DNA of 64,000 nt, taken from NCBI GenBank assembly GCA_002451465.1, contig DKCJ01000003.1, positions 52,020 to 116,019 on the forward strand, read 5' to 3'. The notes below the pieces were generated by a model. The model was not told where the DNA came from and searched no databases. It was given only the letters and a program-made list of their open reading frames with translations. This DNA is from Caryophanales bacterium UBA6877 (GTDB taxonomy: Bacteria > Bacillota_I > Bacilli_A > RFN20 > CAG-826). Of this stretch, positions 19,046 through 27,798 are shown in pieces (positions within the stretch are counted from its first letter, which is position 1; each line of letters starts with the position of its first letter). A program made the translations under genes and the position numbers.

Positions 19046-20176
19046 TCAATTCTTGAGCTTATTTTTATAATAAATCTTATCAATAATTCCACCACCAAGA
19101 CACTCATCACCTTGATAAAAAACACATGCTTGTCCTGGTGTAACAGCCTTATATGGTTTATCAAATATAAGCCTTACACTACCATCACTATTATTGTATA
19201 AAGTAACTCCTTGATCTGGTTGTCTATATCTAAACTTACAATATATATGAGTGCCGTCCGTAACCTTCCCATTAAAAAGATTAATCATATTTATGTCTGC
19301 ACTATCACTTAAAAGATGTTCATCTTCATCGCCACTAGCAACATATAAAATATTGTTTTTGACATCTTTTGAACATACAAACCACCCTTTAGCAACTTCA
19401 CCACTAATACCACCAATGCCAAGGCCTTTTCTTTGTCCGATTGTATAGTATAAAACACCATCATGTTGACCAATGACACGGTTTGTCTCTATATCAACAA
19501 TATTCCCTTTTTTCGCAGGTATATAATTTTCTAAAAACTCTTTAAAGTTTCTTTCACCAATAAAACAGACGCCAGTAGAATCTTTTTTATTCATAACGCT
19601 CTCTAAATCAAGTTTTTTAGCTATTTCTCTTACCTCTTTTTTTGTAATATCACCAAGTGGAAATAAACATGATGCTAACTGATTATGAGATATTTGAGAT
19701 AAAAAGTAAGTTTGATCTTTACTTAAATCTTTAGCTTTATATAGGTAAACTTTACCATCTTTATCAACCCTTTTTGCATAATGTCCCATAGCAATCATGT
19801 CACAGCCATTTTTCTTGGCAAAATCTAAAAAAGGCCCAAATTTGATATATTTATTGCAAAAAATATCGGGATTTGGTGTTCTGCCACGCTTATATTCATC
19901 TAAAAAATAAGTAAAAACATTATCCCAATATTCTTTAATAAAGTCTATTCTAAGCATTGGTAAATCTAATTTTTTTGCTACCGCTTCTGCATCTAAATAA
20001 TCTTGTTCTTGAGGACAAATGTTATTGTTTAATGTTGGGTTACCTAAAACATCATTATTAGCCATCGAATCCCAATTTCTCATAAAACAACAGACAACAT
20101 CATATCCAGCTTTTTTAAGTAGATATGCACACACGGCACTATCTACACCACCACTTAAACCCAACATTACTTTCAT
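19046..20176 (-). CDS. mnmA: tRNA 2-thiouridylase MnmA
   Basis: MnmA makes 2-thiouridine at the wobble position (U34) of Lys, Glu and Gln tRNAs. The 376-residue protein has the PP-loop GLSGGVDSAV near residues 6-15, the first catalytic Cys in the FMRNWDS...NICPQEQD region, the second in DSTGVCFIGERNF, and the C-terminal beta domains with TPGQACVFY. The sulphur donor gene (iscS/nifS type) is not adjacent. It overlaps dtd by 4 nt (ATGA) and has AAGGAA as ribosome site. Confidence 0.96.
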   Translation of the reverse strand: MKVMLGLSGGVDSAVCAYLLKKAGYDVVCCFMRNWDSMANNDVLGNPTLNNNICPQEQDYLDAEAVAKKLDLPMLRIDFIKEYWDNVFTYFLDEYKRGRTPNPDIFCNKYIKFGPFLDFAKKNGCDMIAMGHYAKRVDKDGKVYLYKAKDLSKDQTYFLSQISHNQLASCLFPLGDITKKEVREIAKKLDLESVMNKKDSTGVCFIGERNFKEFLENYIPAKKGNIVDIETNRVIGQHDGVLYYTIGQRKGLGIGGISGEVAKGWFVCSKDVKNNILYVASGDEDEHLLSDSADINMINLFNGKVTDGTHIYCKFRYRQPDQGVTLYNNSDGSVRLIFDKPYKAVTPGQACVFYQGDECLGGGIIDKIYYKNKLKN

Positions 20177-20628
20177 TTAAAAAGTTCCTTACTATCTAAA
20201 ATTGTTGTAAAAGGTCCATCATTAATTAATCCAACCTTCATATCAGCTCCAAAAATACCAGTTTTAACATCAATTCCTAGTTGTTTAAGAACATCATTAA
20301 AATAATCGTATAATTTAGTCGCTTCCGCAGGGTTTAAACAATTTAAAATAAACGATGGTCTATTGCCCTTATGACAATCGGCATATAAAGTAAATTGAGA
20401 TATACTCAAAATTGAACCATTAATATCTTTTATTGATAAATTAGTTTTGTTGTTTTCGTCTGGAAAAACTCTTAAATTAACTAATTTATTTGCCATTTTT
20501 TCACAAATTTCTTTAGTATCACCATTTGTAAACGATACTAAAATCATATATCCTTGTTCTATACTAGAATATATTTTTCCATCAATTTTTACATATGCTT
20601 CTAATACATTTTGCGCTACTATTTTCAT
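20173..20628 (-). CDS. dtd: D-aminoacyl-tRNA deacylase
   Basis: DTD removes D-amino acids and glycine mischarged on tRNA. The 151-residue protein has the two signature motifs, SISQFTLYAD (catalytic SQFTL) and a NDGPFTTIL segment equivalent to the NxGPVT motif, with one change (Phe for Val). Length is typical. A TATAAT lies 7 nt upstream of the ATG and no ribosome site is visible, so the transcript is probably leaderless. It diverges from rarA and forms an operon with mnmA. Confidence 0.94.
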   Translation of the reverse strand: MKIVAQNVLEAYVKIDGKIYSSIEQGYMILVSFTNGDTKEICEKMANKLVNLRVFPDENNKTNLSIKDINGSILSISQFTLYADCHKGNRPSFILNCLNPAEATKLYDYFNDVLKQLGIDVKTGIFGADMKVGLINDGPFTTILDSKELFK

Positions 20629-20635
20629 GCCTAAT

Positions 20636-20668
20636 ATTATATAAAAATTAGATTAATTTGTGTATAAT
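20636..20668. promoter_or_regulatory. Divergent leaderless promoters of dtd and rarA
   Basis: TATAAT on the minus strand (20641-20636) ends 7 nt before the dtd ATG. TATAAT on the plus strand (20663-20668) ends 6 nt before the rarA ATG at 20675. Neither gene has a Shine-Dalgarno sequence. The -35 regions overlap and are weak. Confidence 0.65.
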
Positions 20669-20674
20669 AATTGC

Positions 20675-21937
20675 ATGATACAACCTCTTGCATTTAGAAT
20701 TAGACCAAAGAAAATTGAAGATATCATCGGACAAAAAGACATTTTAGGTCCAAATGGTATTTTATATAACTCAATAAAAGAAAAATTACCAATTTCTTTT
20801 ATACTTTATGGTGCTCCAGGATGCGGAAAAACAACAATTGCAGAATGTTATGCAAACTCTCTTGGTGCGCATCCTATAAAAATTAATGCAGTTTCAACTA
20901 ATAAAACTGAATTAGAAAGCTGTATAAAAGAAGCAAAACAATACAATCCAACAATTTTAATCATTGATGAAGTTCATCGATTAAATAAAGATAAACAAGA
21001 CATCTTATTGCCTTACATTGAAGATGGAACTATTTATTTAATTGGCGCAACAACAAGCAATCCATATATCGCAATAAATAAAGCAATTAGAAGTAGATGT
21101 CATCTACTTGAAGTAAAAAGATTATCTACCGAAGACATATTGGTAGGTTTAAAAAAGGCAATTTTAAATCCACTTGGCTTTAATAATAACTTAAAAATTG
21201 ATGATGAATCACTAAAATATATTGCTAATATCAGCAATGGAGATTTTCGATTTTCTCTTAATTTTTTGGAAATATTAGATCTTTCGTTTAAAAATCAAAA
21301 TATTAATTTAGAAATGACTAAATCAATTAATAAAGTTCCTAATTTAGCGATGGATCGTGATGAAGACGATCATTATAACGCTGTAAGCGCCCTACAAAAA
21401 TCAATTAGAGGAAGTGATGTTAACGCATCTATCTACTATCTCGCTAAATTATGCCTTGTAAACGATTTAGAATCGCTTTGTAGAAGACTTTTAGTTACTG
21501 CCTATGAAGATGTAGGTATTGCTAATCCTGGCGCTTGTATGCGCTGTAAAATCGCAATAGATTCAGCTTTACAAGTCGGACTACCAGAAGCAATTATTCC
21601 ATTAAGTGTAACTGTTGTTGAACTAGCTTTATCACCAAAAAGCAGAGTAGCTATAAACGCAATAGAAAAAGCCATGGATTTAGCAAGCAAAAGACCAATG
21701 GAAGTCCAAGATTATTTAAAATTCACCCCAGTTAATGTGCAAGAAGAAGATAAATATCCATATGATCGACCAGATTTGTGGAATAAAATTCAATATTTAC
21801 CAAATTTACTTAAAAATGCGCAATTTTATTTTCCAGAAAACAAATCTCAATTTGAAAAAGCGCTTAATGATAATTATGAAAAATTATCTAAAATTAAGCG
21901 CTCAAATAATTTAAGAGAATTGAAAAAGTCCAAATAA
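20675..21937 (+). CDS. rarA: Replication-associated recombination AAA+ ATPase RarA (MgsA)
   Basis: RarA acts at stalled replication forks. The 420-residue protein has Walker A YGAPGCGKTT, Walker B IIDEVHRLNKDKQD, sensor 1 GATTSNP, and the C-terminal tetramerisation region including QKSIRGSDVNASIYYLA. A GTG at 20660 could extend the frame by five residues, but the -10 box overlaps it, so the ATG at 20675 is preferred. The stop directly abuts that of the convergent pyrimidine phosphorylase with no spacer. Confidence 0.95.
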   Translation: MIQPLAFRIRPKKIEDIIGQKDILGPNGILYNSIKEKLPISFILYGAPGCGKTTIAECYANSLGAHPIKINAVSTNKTELESCIKEAKQYNPTILIIDEVHRLNKDKQDILLPYIEDGTIYLIGATTSNPYIAINKAIRSRCHLLEVKRLSTEDILVGLKKAILNPLGFNNNLKIDDESLKYIANISNGDFRFSLNFLEILDLSFKNQNINLEMTKSINKVPNLAMDRDEDDHYNAVSALQKSIRGSDVNASIYYLAKLCLVNDLESLCRRLLVTAYEDVGIANPGACMRCKIAIDSALQVGLPEAIIPLSVTVVELALSPKSRVAINAIEKAMDLASKRPMEVQDYLKFTPVNVQEEDKYPYDRPDLWNKIQYLPNLLKNAQFYFPENKSQFEKALNDNYEKLSKIKRSNNLRELKKSK

Positions 21938-23242
21938 TTATTCAATCAAACATTTAGTTAATTCATCGCTAACTACTACTTTTTGATCGACTATTTCAAA
22001 AGCATTTAATACATTTTCGTAAACTTCATTATATTCGTCATGATCGGTATATAATCTACATAAAACTTCATTTTCTTCTACAAAATCACCGATTTTTTTA
22101 TTAAGAACAATTCCAGCAGACATATCGATTACATCGTCCATTTTTTCACGTCCACCACCTAAATGCATACTTCCAATACCAATTGCCAAAGCATTTATTC
22201 TTTTAACAAATCCAGATTTTTTTGAAATTACCTCAACAATATTTTTTGCCATTTTAAATTTTGAAGGATTTTCAATATATGATACATCTCCACCTTGAGC
22301 TTTTACAAATTCTTTAAATTTTTCAAAAGCTTTTCCATTTTTTATGTTTTCAAGAAGTGCTTTTCTAGCATCTTCACTATTATTATAAATCTTAGCCATT
22401 TGTAACAATAAAACACCACTTGATAAACAAATTTCAGTTAAATCCTTTGGTCCATTACCGTGTAATGTCTCAATAACTTCCTTAATTTCTAAATTATTAC
22501 CAACAGCACAACCAAGAGGTTGATCCATATCAGTAACTTCAGCACGAACATCTTTCTTAAGAGATTTTCCAATATCAACCATTGTTTGAGCTAATTTCTT
22601 AGCATCCTCAACAGTCTTCATAAATGCACCACTTCCATATTTAACATCTAATAAAATGCAATCGGCTCCAGATGCTAGTTTTTTTGACATAATTGAAGAA
22701 GCAATTAATGGAATAGATCCAACAGTTCCAGTAACATCACGTAAAGCATATATTTTTTTATCGGCAGGATCTAAATGTTCATTTTGTCCAATAATTGCCA
22801 TTCCAATATCTTTAATTTGTTTTTTAAACTGTTGTTCAGTTTCATATATATTCATTCCTGGAATAGATTCCATTTTATCAAGTGTGCCGCCAGTATGTCC
22901 GAGACCACGACCACTCATTTTAGCAAGTTTAGCACCACAAGAAGCAATCATAGGTCCTAAAATTAACGATACCTTATCACCCACTCCTCCAGTAGAATGT
23001 TTATCAACCTTAAGTCCTGGAATATCAGATAAATCCCATACATCACCAGAAACACGCATTTCTTCAGTTAAATCAGCGATTTCTTGTTTATTCATCCCGT
23101 TTAAATATATAGCCATCAATAATGCGCTTGCTTGATAGTCTTTTATTTCATTTGCAACATAACCCTTGATAAAAAATCTAATTTCTTCCCTTGAAAGAAT
23201 TTTTTTGTCTCGTTTATGTTCGATAATTTCTTCTATTGTCAT
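21938..23242 (-). CDS. pdp: Pyrimidine-nucleoside (thymidine) phosphorylase
   Basis: This enzyme splits uridine, thymidine or deoxyuridine with phosphate in nucleoside salvage. The 434-residue protein has the family signature SGRGLGHTGGTLDKMESIPG, the KHSTGGVGDKVSL phosphate loop and the C-terminal barrel-sandwich domain with GGGREKMDD. The DeoA/Pdp distinction cannot be made with certainty, but Bacillota normally carry Pdp. The ribosome site AAGAGG lies 8 nt before the ATG and a TATAAT lies just upstream. Confidence 0.93.
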   Translation of the reverse strand: MTIEEIIEHKRDKKILSREEIRFFIKGYVANEIKDYQASALLMAIYLNGMNKQEIADLTEEMRVSGDVWDLSDIPGLKVDKHSTGGVGDKVSLILGPMIASCGAKLAKMSGRGLGHTGGTLDKMESIPGMNIYETEQQFKKQIKDIGMAIIGQNEHLDPADKKIYALRDVTGTVGSIPLIASSIMSKKLASGADCILLDVKYGSGAFMKTVEDAKKLAQTMVDIGKSLKKDVRAEVTDMDQPLGCAVGNNLEIKEVIETLHGNGPKDLTEICLSSGVLLLQMAKIYNNSEDARKALLENIKNGKAFEKFKEFVKAQGGDVSYIENPSKFKMAKNIVEVISKKSGFVKRINALAIGIGSMHLGGGREKMDDVIDMSAGIVLNKKIGDFVEENEVLCRLYTDHDEYNEVYENVLNAFEIVDQKVVVSDELTKCLIE

Positions 23243-23280
23243 ATAATAACCTCTTTAAAAAATATTATATCGAAAAATAG

Positions 23281-23309
23281 TTGAGTTTTAAATAGAAGAA
23301 ACTTAATAT
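23281..23309 (+). promoter_or_regulatory. Promoter of the RsmF-type gene, leaderless
   Basis: TTGAGT (23281-23286), a 17-nt spacer and TAATAT (23304-23309) are followed by 6 nt and the ATG at 23316. The transcription start would coincide with the start codon; no ribosome site exists. Confidence 0.7.
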
Positions 23310-23315
23310 ATTTTT

Positions 23316-24560
23316 ATGGATTTTAAAGAAAACTTACTTACTTATTTAGATAAAAATTTCGTTGATGAATTGCTACTTTCTTTAAATAAAGAAAGAACAA
23401 ATTGTTTAATTTTAAATACGAACAAAATGTCTGACGAAAAATTCATAAAGTTATTTCCTAAAGTTAAAAAACACGAAATTATAAAACATGCATATTTTTA
23501 CGATAAAGAAGATTATGATTTTGGAAAAAGCTTATATTTTGATAATGGACTATTTTACATAATGGATTCTGCATCAATGATGGTCCCTTATTTAATCCCT
23601 TTAAATGATGGGGACTATGTTTTAGACATGTGCGCAGCTCCTGGAGGCAAATCAATTTTTTTATCTTTGAAAAACAATTCAATAAACTTGATTTCAAACG
23701 ATATAAATTACCAAAGATCATGCATACTTTCTTCCAACATAGAAAAGATGGGTTTTTCGAACGTAATTGTTTCATCTACTACTATTTCTTTACTAGAAAG
23801 ATACTATAAAAATACTTTTGATAAAATCGTACTTGATGCTCCATGTTCTGGGAGCGCCATGTTTCGAAAAAGCGAAGAAATGAAAGAAGATTGGACATAC
23901 GAAAAAGTATTAAAATGTCAGAAAATTCAAAAAGAACTTATTGAGCAAGCGAGCGTAATGTTAAAACCAGGAGGAATTCTTTCTTATTCAACTTGTTCAT
24001 TTAGTTATGAAGAAAACGAAGATGTGGTCATAGATTTTTTAAATAAACACAAAGACTTTAAACCATTATATATAAAAGAAAATGAATATTTTGTAAGAGG
24101 TAAAAATTTACCTCAATCTATACATTTATTTCCAAATAGATATGAAGGAGAAGGGCAATTTATTTGTTTATTAAAAAAAGATGGTGTTGATAGAAAAAAC
24201 AAAATAGATAATACAAAAGAATTCAAACACAAAGAAAAAATAGATAATAATATCTATCTTTATAACAATGATCTTAATTTAAAACCACTTAAAATTCTTA
24301 GAAAAGGCCTTTTAAAAGCTATTATAAAGGGAAATATTGAAATTCCTTCATTTCATTATGCACATTATTTAAGTACAACAAACTCCATTGCATTAAACGA
24401 TGAAGAGGTAAAAAAATATATACATGGTGATGAAATAACTAAAAAATTAGATTTAAAAAATGATTATTACGTTGTTTCATATAATGGGATAAATTTAGGA
24501 TATGTGCACAAAGTAAATGATAAATTAAAAAATCTATACCCAAAAGGATTAAGGCATTAG
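23316..24560 (+). CDS. RsmF/NOL1-type rRNA (cytosine-C5) methyltransferase
   Basis: It is predicted to methylate cytosine C5 in 16S rRNA or tRNA. The 414-residue protein has the SAM-binding motif DMCAAPGGKS, catalytic motif IV DAPCSGSAMFR and motif VI YSTCSFSYEENE with the second Cys. A C-terminal RNA-binding region (about 290-414) resembles the PUA-like tail of the YebU/RsmF group. The exact target is not readable from sequence. It converges with plsC, and the stop codons overlap by 4 nt. Confidence 0.9.
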   Translation: MDFKENLLTYLDKNFVDELLLSLNKERTNCLILNTNKMSDEKFIKLFPKVKKHEIIKHAYFYDKEDYDFGKSLYFDNGLFYIMDSASMMVPYLIPLNDGDYVLDMCAAPGGKSIFLSLKNNSINLISNDINYQRSCILSSNIEKMGFSNVIVSSTTISLLERYYKNTFDKIVLDAPCSGSAMFRKSEEMKEDWTYEKVLKCQKIQKELIEQASVMLKPGGILSYSTCSFSYEENEDVVIDFLNKHKDFKPLYIKENEYFVRGKNLPQSIHLFPNRYEGEGQFICLLKKDGVDRKNKIDNTKEFKHKEKIDNNIYLYNNDLNLKPLKILRKGLLKAIIKGNIEIPSFHYAHYLSTTNSIALNDEEVKKYIHGDEITKKLDLKNDYYVVSYNGINLGYVHKVNDKLKNLYPKGLRH

Positions 24561-25345
24561 TCATTAAAATGTTTTTTATTTAATTTTTTCATTAAAACTC
24601 TATCTTCAACACGCAATTCGTTAACAGACTTTGTAACCATGTCATGAGCTAAAAGCGCAATTTCAGATGTTGTTTTATCTTTATAATCTTCTTTTTTAAA
24701 TATTTTTAATAATCTTATTTCAATAGGATTATATTTATTTTTGCATTTATAATTAAGAACTCTTTGGCTTCCGTAAATCGAAAAAACAGCGATATCAAGG
24801 TTACTTTTCACGGCTGGTCTAAAGGAACCATGTTTAAATTCTAAAGGATCAGTTAATGGTTTTCTATTTCTTGTTCCTTCAGGAAATATAACAATATCTA
24901 GGTTTTTATAATTTTTAAGCATATCTTGAACATGCAAAATTTGTTTCACTTCTTGTCTTAAATCGCCACGACTAAGAAAAATCCCACTTATACTTTTAAT
25001 AACTTTCCCAACAAAAGGAAATTTTTTAGTTTCTTCTTTTGCAACAAAAGTTAATGGTCTTTTTGCTAAAGCCATCATAATAACAGGATCGATATCAGAT
25101 AAATGATTGCAAATGATTAAAGTATTTTCATTTGGATTTTTGTTCTTATAAAATTCATCAATACCTTTTACATCATAAACAACATTAAGTGCCTTTAAAA
25201 CTTTGATACTTAATTTATGTATTTTAGTAAATCTTTTTTCAATATCGTATTTTTCAGGGTGTCTTGCATACCTAAGCATCCAACAAAAATATGCAAAAGC
25301 AATGCGCCAACCAACAAGTAAAATTGCTCTAATATACTTCTTCAT
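24557..25345 (-). CDS. plsC: 1-acyl-sn-glycerol-3-phosphate acyltransferase
   Basis: PlsC adds the second acyl chain to make phosphatidic acid at the inner membrane. The 262-residue protein has the catalytic HX4D motif NHLSDID, then FLSRGD, and FPEGTRNR. One hydrophobic N-terminal segment (residues 7-25) would anchor it. It abuts pulA by 1 nt and lies in a run with pulA and acpS; the neighbours do not share an obvious pathway with it except lipid synthesis through acpS. Confidence 0.93.
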   Translation of the reverse strand: MKKYIRAILLVGWRIAFAYFCWMLRYARHPEKYDIEKRFTKIHKLSIKVLKALNVVYDVKGIDEFYKNKNPNENTLIICNHLSDIDPVIMMALAKRPLTFVAKEETKKFPFVGKVIKSISGIFLSRGDLRQEVKQILHVQDMLKNYKNLDIVIFPEGTRNRKPLTDPLEFKHGSFRPAVKSNLDIAVFSIYGSQRVLNYKCKNKYNPIEIRLLKIFKKEDYKDKTTSEIALLAHDMVTKSVNELRVEDRVLMKKLNKKHFND

Positions 25346-27486
25346 TATTTTTTTAACTCCAATACTTCAACTTGATGAGCAACAAGGGTTTCATAATTAC
25401 CACTATATAAAGAACTGTCTTGAATATATCCTACTAGTGCACAAACAATAATATAATAATCATCTAATTTTATCGTTAGATCTTTATCTGTTGGATTAAA
25501 AGCAAATATATATTCAATTTTTGGATTTCCACCAAAAATTTTGCTAGTTTTAAAACCAATCGCTCCTTTATCATAATTAATAAAGAAATTATTCTTTTCA
25601 ATTAATTGACTATCGAAAGTCTTAGAATGGCTATTTCTAAATAATAACATTGATTTAAAATACAAGTACATATCATATCTTTTATCAAGAATAGACCAAT
25701 CAAATTTATTATATTTATCACCCATATTATACGTGTTGTCTTCATTATATTTAGTTAAACCAATCTCTTGACCTGCGTGATAAAATGGAATACCAAAAGA
25801 TAATGCTATTGTTCCATTAATAGAATTAATCATTCGTAAGACAAAGTCTTCTTTTAAATCTTTAAAAGTTGAAGTTATCTTATCATAAAGCGTGCCATTA
25901 TCGTGACATTCTACATAATTAATTGATTGATTAGCATTCAAAAATCTTTTTGGATAACAATAGTTAACACAACTTCCTAATAACGCAAATTTAAATCCCT
26001 CTTTATAATTTAAATTTCCTAACATATAACCAGGCTCATTTTTACCAAAACCACTTGGACCACGTACAATATCGCGATATGCGTCATTAAAAAAAGCTAC
26101 TCCTGGCAATTTAAAGGAATTCATAATTGTTGTACGTTTTTCCTCTTTTAACGAAGAAGGCATATTCCACCCTTCACCATATATCATAAAATCATCTTTT
26201 ATTTCTAAAGCTAAACGTCTAATTTCATTTATTGTATCAATATCTATTAATCCCATTAAATCGAATCTTAAACCATCAATACCATATTCTTTAATCCAGA
26301 ACATAATAGAATCAATAATCAACTTTCTTACCATTGGTCTTTCAGTATCAAGTTCATTCCCACAACCAGATGCTAAAGAAAGCAAACCATTATGTTGTTT
26401 TCTAAAATAATAATTTGGCACAACTTTTTCAAATACGGATTGATCATAGTTATAAACGTGGTTATAAACAACATCCATATTTACTTTTAAACCAGCCTTA
26501 TGAAGACCACTAATCATTTTTTTACATTCTATTACTCTAGAATAACCATCGTTAGGATATAAACTATAACTGCCTTCAGGAACAAAATATTGTTGTGGAT
26601 CATATCCCCAATTATAAGAATCATTAGGATGTAATTCATCAACAGTTTTAAAATCATACATTGGTAAAATTTGAACATGAGTTATATTAAGAGATTTTAA
26701 ATAATCAAGACCTGCAGGATGTTTTCCTTTAGTCATTCTATTTTCTTCAACAAGTCCTAAAAATTTGCCTTTATGTTCAATGTTAGTATTATCATCAATT
26801 GTAAAATCACGAACACTTAATTCATATATGATAGTATCGACATAATTATCATATTTCTTTAAATTACCATCATGCATATCAATTTTTGTCTTACTGAAAT
26901 CAATGACAATTGAATCCCTGCCATTGGCAGAACTTGCTTTTGCATAAGGATCAGTAATTAAAGATGTATGTCCACTATTAACAACTTGATATCGGTATTT
27001 ATAATTTTCAAAATCTCCATCTAAAGTTAAAGAATAAACACCTTTTTCTTCTCTATTCATTTTATAAGTTAAGAAGTTTTCATTATCTTTTCTTAAAAAA
27101 AGCACTACTTTTGATGCTAATGGTGCCCAAAGTTTCCAAGTTGTCTTTTCTTTACTATAAGTAAAGCCAAGATCATCACCGTTATAAAAATAATCTACAT
27201 CGAAATTTTTAAATGATGTAACATCATCCATAATTAATGGAGTAACACCAAAAGAATCAATTGAAATATAATAATCATTACCTAAGACAATCTTATTTTT
27301 TATTTTACATTCATAGAATTCAAGTCCATTGATAAAAGATTGTTTAACAACTTGAAGATTCATTACTTCTTCATCATTTTTAATAAGTTTAATCGCAGAT
27401 GATTCAGGTTTACGAACCTCACTAAAAATAAAAACAGCAATCGTCTCATAACTAGTTAACTTTGCACTAAAAAATGTATTAATCAT
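25345..27486 (-). CDS. pulA: Type I pullulanase (alpha-1,6-glucan debranching enzyme)
   Basis: It hydrolyses alpha-1,6 branches in pullulan, glycogen or starch. The 713-residue protein has an N-terminal beta-rich region, a CBM48-like domain (about 100-200, TWKLWAPLASKVVLFL), then the GH13 barrel with YNWGYDPQQYFVPEGSYS, the nucleophile Asp in GLRFDLMG, the acid Glu in IYGEGWN, and the third Asp in ECHDNGT. There is no signal peptide, so it is intracellular and probably acts on glycogen or imported maltodextrins. It overlaps acpS by 8 nt. Confidence 0.94.
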   Translation of the reverse strand: MINTFFSAKLTSYETIAVFIFSEVRKPESSAIKLIKNDEEVMNLQVVKQSFINGLEFYECKIKNKIVLGNDYYISIDSFGVTPLIMDDVTSFKNFDVDYFYNGDDLGFTYSKEKTTWKLWAPLASKVVLFLRKDNENFLTYKMNREEKGVYSLTLDGDFENYKYRYQVVNSGHTSLITDPYAKASSANGRDSIVIDFSKTKIDMHDGNLKKYDNYVDTIIYELSVRDFTIDDNTNIEHKGKFLGLVEENRMTKGKHPAGLDYLKSLNITHVQILPMYDFKTVDELHPNDSYNWGYDPQQYFVPEGSYSLYPNDGYSRVIECKKMISGLHKAGLKVNMDVVYNHVYNYDQSVFEKVVPNYYFRKQHNGLLSLASGCGNELDTERPMVRKLIIDSIMFWIKEYGIDGLRFDLMGLIDIDTINEIRRLALEIKDDFMIYGEGWNMPSSLKEEKRTTIMNSFKLPGVAFFNDAYRDIVRGPSGFGKNEPGYMLGNLNYKEGFKFALLGSCVNYCYPKRFLNANQSINYVECHDNGTLYDKITSTFKDLKEDFVLRMINSINGTIALSFGIPFYHAGQEIGLTKYNEDNTYNMGDKYNKFDWSILDKRYDMYLYFKSMLLFRNSHSKTFDSQLIEKNNFFINYDKGAIGFKTSKIFGGNPKIEYIFAFNPTDKDLTIKLDDYYIIVCALVGYIQDSSLYSGNYETLVAHQVEVLELKK

Positions 27487-27796
27487 TTAAAACAACTCCA
27501 ATACAATATTCATTCTCATGAGATAATGAACAATTAAATTGTTTGCTTTTATAAACAATAAAAATTGCCCCACTATCTTTATGTTTCGTCTCAATTTCAT
27601 TCAAATTAAAATTAAAAATCGATTTTTCAAAAGCTTTAGCAAAAGCTTCTTTTAAGGCAAATCTAGACGCCAAATATTGTTCTTTATTTGGGTTATTTTG
27701 GTATTCGACAAATTCATTACTTGAAAGAACTTTTTTTGCGAATTTTTCTTTGTCCTTAAATCGAGGAATATAAGTTAAATCAATGCCGATTTTCAT
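27479..27796 (-). CDS. acpS: Holo-[acyl-carrier-protein] synthase
   Basis: AcpS attaches 4'-phosphopantetheine to acyl carrier protein for fatty-acid synthesis. The 105-residue protein has the Mg-binding Asp in GIDLTYIPRF and the Glu in FALKEAFAKAF, and the conserved SLSHENEYC. It is slightly shorter than the usual 115-125 residues but complete. It lies between ftsK (2 nt gap) and pulA (overlap). Confidence 0.93.
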   Translation of the reverse strand: MKIGIDLTYIPRFKDKEKFAKKVLSSNEFVEYQNNPNKEQYLASRFALKEAFAKAFEKSIFNFNLNEIETKHKDSGAIFIVYKSKQFNCSLSHENEYCIGVVLND

Positions 27797-27798
27797 AG

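Noticed and set aside
15586..20176. Mycoplasma-type code with TGA as tryptophan
   Set aside because: Core genes end in TGA in ATGA overlaps with the next start (ruvX/DUF1292 at 15586-15589, dtd/mnmA at 20173-20176), and the tryptophans I checked in core genes are TGG.
22656..23135. 159-codon open frame on the plus strand opposite the pyrimidine phosphorylase gene
   Set aside because: It lies entirely within a secure gene, has no ribosome site and shows a biased composition typical of an antisense shadow.
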